A stretch of 64,000 nt of DNA from Nymphaea colorata (lineage: Eukaryota > Streptophyta > Magnoliopsida > Nymphaeales > Nymphaeaceae): NCBI RefSeq assembly GCF_008831285.2, contig NC_045145.1:8366802-8430801 (forward strand), written 5' to 3'. The notes under the pieces are model-generated. The model saw only the letters and a list, made by a program, of their open reading frames with translations, was not told where the DNA came from and searched no databases. Positions 58,683 through 64,000 of this stretch are shown piece after piece (the stretch's first letter is position 1; each line of letters begins with the position of its first letter). Both the position numbers and the translations under genes were made by a program.

Positions 58683-59651
58683 GAATAGCTGCCCAGCCCA
58701 TAAGCGATTTGGATTCCATCCTCATCTATCATCCTCAACTTCTTAACTTAATTCATATTTTCGTCAAGTTATCTACAATTCAATTATCCTCAACTCCACT
58801 TGCACAAAATGAGATCCATGCACACCATTATCCTATCTAACCTCTGCTATCTTCTCAATCTTCCTTCAAGACATCCTTGTCTCCTCCCTTCAAGAATATG
58901 TTGGAGCCTTCTTAACCCGCTGACATTATTAGAATGATTAAACCTTACTCTTTCCTCCACTAACCTGCTCTAGACACCATCCCAATATACCATATCCAAC
59001 ATCATCCTTTCCCCCTTCTATTTCTTTGTATCTCAAACTATCGTCGCTGCTGCATTGAAGGGCAACATGCATCATTTCTCTCTCACCTAACCAAGACAAA
59101 GTAAGTTATCATATCTTTATCCCATATCTCCTTATCTGTTCTGCATATTTCCAACCGCATTCACACCTTGCATTGCCTCTTCATCAATGCACTCTCCTCT
59201 CATTTCTAGGTGAGTGAGAGAAGTTATCAATCCAGCTCTGAAAAAGAGGTAGAAAGGACATCCTGTTCCCATTGCTTGGGGGTCTTGGGCTGCATCAGTG
59301 TCAGCTATGACATTGGTGCAGTCTTCAAGTTAGGTACCACACCCCACCACTTAAGACATAGAGTTATATCACCCATAAGAATTGACCCGAAGACCTGCCT
59401 CTTTACAGGCCCCTAATCCGACCAGCTAAACTATGTCCCATGAGGCCACTTCACTCTTAGTTCAGTGCTATAAAGGAATCCTAGTGGGCCTTCCATACTA
59501 CTACTAGCGACCTGGTTAACTCATCATTAACTCAATGATCAATGACCAAATCTTCCAACACATAATATGGAAAGTCAATTTCTGGCACTTTAGAAGTCCT
59601 TTTTTTGCTTAAACTTTACGTTATTCCCTATATAAAACTCCATATTGATAT

Positions 59652-59892
59652 TCAACCATGAAAATCTTTTTGTACCAAAAGAGCAAACCACTTTCCCTGA
59701 AATACCGCCTCACAATGGATGATTAAATGGCGATTGCCTTCTCCTGCTCTCTTGCATAACATACATATATTGGACAAACTTATTCTCATTTGATATATAT
59801 ACTCCTGCCCTTGCCAATGCTTTGCTTGCTCAATCTTATCTCTACACCTGTCCTCCCTTCCCCTTTGATTAAGATATTCAAGAACATCCCCA
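59652..59892 (-). pseudogene. LINE zf-RVT fragment (duplicate of 42170-42412)
   Basis: As 42170-42412 but with one A missing in GCTCAATCTTATC, which breaks the open frame. Not an independent copy. Confidence 0.6.
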
Positions 59893-60028
59893 CCTTTTAA
59901 TTCCTTTCTCCCTTGTCCCTCATATCAAACAATCTCCCCCCCTACTGAGCACCAGGCCTCACATCTATTCAATCTCATCGTGTCTGAACCCATTACCTCC
60001 ACCGGATGTACACAGTGCTTGATTAAGA

Positions 60029-60127
60029 TTCATATCTAGTTTGTAGTGTGCCCTTCAATAATCCTGCACTCAAATCATTCACCAATTCATATCTAGTTTG
60101 TAGTGTGCCCTTCAATAATCCTGCACT
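60029..60127. repeat. two 42-bp direct repeats (duplicate of 42549-42647)
   Basis: 60029-60070 and 60086-60127, as in copy 1. Confidence 0.88.
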
Positions 60128-63100
60128 TACTATCACCATATACTTTCAGGTCTTCCCTTCTTTTAAGCTCATTAAGGAAGCTCTTAATGTTACAAATAGA
60201 TAGAGTAGAGGTTATACTAAATAACATTACATCTTTTACAAACATTATGTTGTCTGAAACTTGGTTTCTTTAACCAACTTTTGAAACTTTATTTGTGTAT
60301 TTCGGTGACAAGATAAAAACAACAGTTTCTGTGAAAAAACTAGAAGGGGTAGGGGAGAGGGCCAGGTTATTAATACCCTTTTGTAAATGTCATTTTGTCA
60401 AAGCTGTATTTAACAAATTCATATTCTAAATTACTCAAATGCACCTTAAAATCCTTTTTAGGGGCAAAATGACATTTGTCTACAAAACAATGTTCAATAG
60501 TTTCACACAAACATACTCTAAGTCTTGTAAAACCTTTAAAGATCGCGTTTACATGTCAATTCTTATAATTCAAAGGTATTATTAGTAAGTCTAACTAAAA
60601 GTTAAAGATACTATTTGTAGATAAATATCTATTATACATAGTTCATTACTGAGCACTTTGAAACATTTGTTAAGGGGTTCACCACTTAGGCCAACCACTA
60701 ATTAATGAGGTATTAGTTAGTGGCAGAGTCTAAAGTTTTGGTGAGTACATATACGTATGGAAACTTTTAACTGAGTGGTTGTGGAAGAGATCATCTTTAT
60801 GCACACACATATATATAGGATTATTGGGTTCCACCTGCCATCCATCCATTGGGCCCCCTCACAATATGCAGCCTGATGTATTAAGCTGCATGTGTGAGGG
60901 GCCGGATGAGACACACACACATTATGTTAGTAGGCTGGGCTGAGCTCAAGTTTGAACATAATACAAGGTGCTTAAAGGAGCCATGAATTTTTCTAAATTT
61001 AAAACAAAAGACATTTTAAAATGTATATGGGGTCCCAGATCTTTGATGATACAATAATGGCCAATAAGTAATTAATATATTTTCTATGGTGTTGGTTATA
61101 TAAAGCTAGGTAATAATATTACTTTTGAATATAAACTTGTTCATTCAAATCATACAAATTAAAATTTTATAAGTTGATGGCTTATTGTTATATCAAGACT
61201 CTAGAAAGCATTTGAAAGGTAACGTTTCCTTCATTAATCTAAAAAAAGACTACAAAACATTGAAGAAGTATCTCATTTGTCATTTAGAGTATTCAAATGA
61301 AGAGTTTGTGAGATAGAGCATTTTTTAGAGTGTGGGTCACAAAAGCCATTTCTACCATCTGTTTTGCCTATGAAATTAAGCTTAAGCTGAGTACATATCT
61401 CATACAATTGTTTCCAATGTCTTTTAATAGTGTAAAGGACATTTGGCTATAGGAATACTAACAGAATCTTTCCTAATTCATGGAACACTACATTCTTGTG
61501 TTCTATGAATGTATCCCAAGATAGGGGTAGATTCATGGGACACTTTATTAATGTTCTTGTTGTCAAACACTTCCTAAAAGTTCAACATTTTTAGTCACTT
61601 TCCTTGAGATGTGGCAATCTGATTTTTTTTTATTATTATTACTGGTTTGAATGAAAAGGAGCCTTTGAACCTATAGGCATTTGTTATACTTTAGACCATA
61701 CCAATGGTCAAGCAAATGGAAAGATCTTTAGTGATTAAAAGATCCACTATCTAAGACCCACTTCAAAATTTGACCAAATAAACATAGCACAAACAGACCA
61801 TCTACGTTGGACATGACCTTGCAGGTGCAACCACATGAGGGAGGAGAACTACCCTAAGGAGGCAAAATATTTTCTTCTCTTTAACCCCAGGGTTAAGGGC
61901 CAATCTGAACCTTTGTGCCGGGAGCAAGGGAAGGTGTTGGAGACTCAATAAGCCTATTTAGCTCCAGGATTATCTTACTTTTTTTTATTTCTTAATGCAA
62001 AAGTTCGATCTAACATCATGGAGTTAGAAACACCATTATATTAGCTCATAGACTGATATATGTTAGGCATATTATTTAAAGACATCACCAAGAATTCATC
62101 ATATCAGCACCTTGTCAATGGGTCTCATTTAAAAATTGGCCTATATAGGCTGATGCAAGGCAATGTACTAACAAAAATGAATTCATAGTTAGTTCATGAA
62201 AACTTTGAAATCATTTTTTTTAAGCTGATGCTGCTTGATATACATGAATAGATGCATATTGCTGATGCACAATGTTTTTCAAGATCATCTATACATGTTG
62301 GAATCCAATCAGATTTGGAGATAAGAAATAACATTTCCTTGGATTTGGATTCAGATTCAGATATACATAAATATTCAATCAGATTTGGATCGGATTTAGT
62401 TTTAAACAAATATCTTGTATCGACCACCCTTATTTTTGGAAATTAGTCAAATTTGGTTCAAAATTTGGATTCAATGTGAATTTAAAAATCATATATGGAT
62501 TATATTCAGATTGTGAGATGGGATTTCAGATTTGGTTATGCATCGTCATCTAAACATGCTAATCGATCAAGATCTTCAAAATATTAAGAAGAAAGGTCTT
62601 CTAATGGTCGTATAACCAACTAAGATCATGTTTATTGCTAATTCCCTATATGCTATTGAGAACTCAATAAATGGCTGCTCCTGGCACTTGTGAATTGTTG
62701 CGGGAAATTGTTCCCAACTTTTCCTCAAAGACCGGGGGGAGGGGGGGGGGGTTGCCTGTGCTGGGACAACCACCGCCAGCATGTCTACACACCCACACAC
62801 ACGTAATTTACAGGTCATTTGATATTATGATGCAGAATGGCACATCGCATCATTTGCAATTCCTTGACAACCAGCTGAATTTCTAGTACTAGGAATTCTG
62901 AAGAAAAACAAAAAAAAACAGGCTTAAGATTCATTTTAGCATTACTAGGCCCAAGGATTCCATCAGTATTTGCTGGAGAGAGTAAGAGTACACTCTATTG
63001 ATCATATGCATACTTGTTTGCGTCAACACCCAAGAATAACATCTTTTTTTTTTTTAATATTGCTGGAAACATTAACATAAATGAGCTAGATGCCAAGGAA

Positions 63101-63478
63101 TGCTGAAGGGACACAAATTAATGTCCTTTGCTTGTACCTGCTGCAAGGTTTTGTTGGTAAAGGCAATAAGAATCATCATAAGCATCTCCTATGACTTATA
63201 TAAATTCCTTATGATTTCTATACATTCCTTTGCCTCATTGCAATCTTTCACCAAGAACCTCCGCTGAAAATAAAAAAAAAGAAGAAATTTCAAGAACTTG
63301 TGCAATTTTGAAACTATCACATGCATGAAAGCACAATAATAAGTACTTGCAAAAGTGTTCATATTACCAATTACTTCAGCAAAACACCCTCGAGTGCTAC
63401 TAATAACAGCCTCCCTATCTAGAATTTATTTTCAATGTGAAACTACGAGTAGATTCCAATTTGCTATAGAATTTTTAG

Positions 63479-63555
<77 letters not shown>
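63479..63555. repeat. (TC)n(TA)n microsatellite (duplicate)
   Basis: Counterpart of 46012-46092, 77 bases here against 81. Confidence 0.95.
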
Positions 63556-63558
<3 letters not shown>

Positions 63559-63624
63559 CTTTCAAGGTGAAACCAGAAATAAAGCCAGATGATTAATGAT
63601 AAAAATATACAAATAATAACCTAA

Positions 63625-63836
63625 GGTTCCGTTTGATGTCAAGGTGAACTTTGGAACGTTAAAGTTACCATGGAAAAAATTCATGGTAAAAGTCGGACCC
63701 TTACAGAGTAAAATTACCCTGTTCCATCTAATTTGGCAGGGTAATTTTTCTTGTGTTTGATTTAAAAAGGAAAGCCGTACAAAAACTTGCAGTTTCCCTC
63801 AATGCACAGTAAAATTCCTATGCATCAAATGGGACC
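63625..63836. mobile_element. Tourist-like MITE (duplicate of 46163-46377)
   Basis: 212 bp with the same inverted ends and TAA flanks (63622-63624, 63837-63839). Three bases shorter through homopolymer changes. Confidence 0.85.
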
Positions 63837-64000
63837 TAAAGGTTAATGTGGGTTTTTTTTTCGTTCTTGAGATAATCAGTTATAAGAATGAGAAGTTATC
63901 TATTTGCTGAACAATATTTTTCTTTTATGCTCACAATTCCAGAAAAATTGTTCTGCAATAGTCTACCAGAAAAAAAAATCCTAATGCTCAGAAAAATATC

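Larger units (their letters stand above)
57788..64000. repeat. 6.2 kb segment, copy 2 of 40296-46542
   Basis: Same order and orientation as copy 1, starting right after the gap and running past the window edge. Net 34 bases shorter; the coordinate offset falls from 17492 to 17458 through many one-base homopolymer changes, most of them losses in copy 2. Confidence 0.95.

Noticed and set aside
1-64000. tRNA or rRNA genes
   Set aside because: No convincing A/B box pair or rRNA core sequence was noticed; the tRNA-like words found are retrotransposon primer binding sites.

Overview
The window is nuclear DNA of a flowering plant. The signs are an intronless plant-type serine acetyltransferase gene with a TATA box, several decayed Ty1/copia, Ty3/gypsy, LINE and CACTA elements, MITE- and TRIM-like elements, and long TA, CT and GA microsatellites. 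The species cannot be read from the sequence. Gene density is very low. Only one gene looks intact: serine acetyltransferase at 6235-7194 (+), the enzyme that makes O-acetylserine for cysteine synthesis.

Layout. 1-5.9 kb holds repeat fragments, including copy 1 of a ~1.35 kb dispersed repeat (family A), and long unassigned stretches. 5.9-7.2 kb is the serine acetyltransferase gene; three 31-bp direct repeats sit just upstream of its TATA box. 7.2-9.6 kb holds a compound microsatellite and the 3' end of a copia element. 9.65-15.41 kb is a complete but inactivated copia element (minus strand) with both LTRs, PBS, PPT and a near-perfect target duplication. 17.4-18.1 kb is a TRIM-like LTR element in an LTR-internal-LTR-internal-LTR array. 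18.3-19.9 kb carries ~100-120 bp tandem units built on TTATCTCATA. 21.2-24.3 kb is a CACTA (En/Spm) relic with one recognisable terminus and a broken multi-exon minus-strand protein gene. 24.3-29.5 kb has no recognised gene but contains a 1.6 kb G-depleted tract. 29.6-35.5 kb is a nest: a second copia element (30434-35211) inside family A copy 2. 36.0-39.4 kb is GC-rich repeat DNA with an inserted 5'-truncated LINE. 47.4-48.6 kb is a Mutator-like element with a 10-bp target duplication. 49.1-52.1 kb is a third, badly decayed copia element (plus strand). 53.5-54.8 kb is a Ty3/gypsy gag relic.

The right-hand end should not be read as genome structure at face value. Bases 54607-57687 form a near-perfect palindrome (arms ~1.52 kb, 35-bp spacer). 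It abuts a run of exactly 100 N (57688-57787), and the sequence after the gap (57788-64000) repeats 40296-46542 almost base for base. In the parts compared by eye the copies differ almost only in homopolymer length. This is best explained by a fold-back contig end plus an overlapping contig that was not merged, so features in 57788-64000 should not be counted twice.

No operon-like or multi-gene system is visible. The interest lies in the serine acetyltransferase promoter repeats, the nested and unusual small transposable elements, and the assembly structure.
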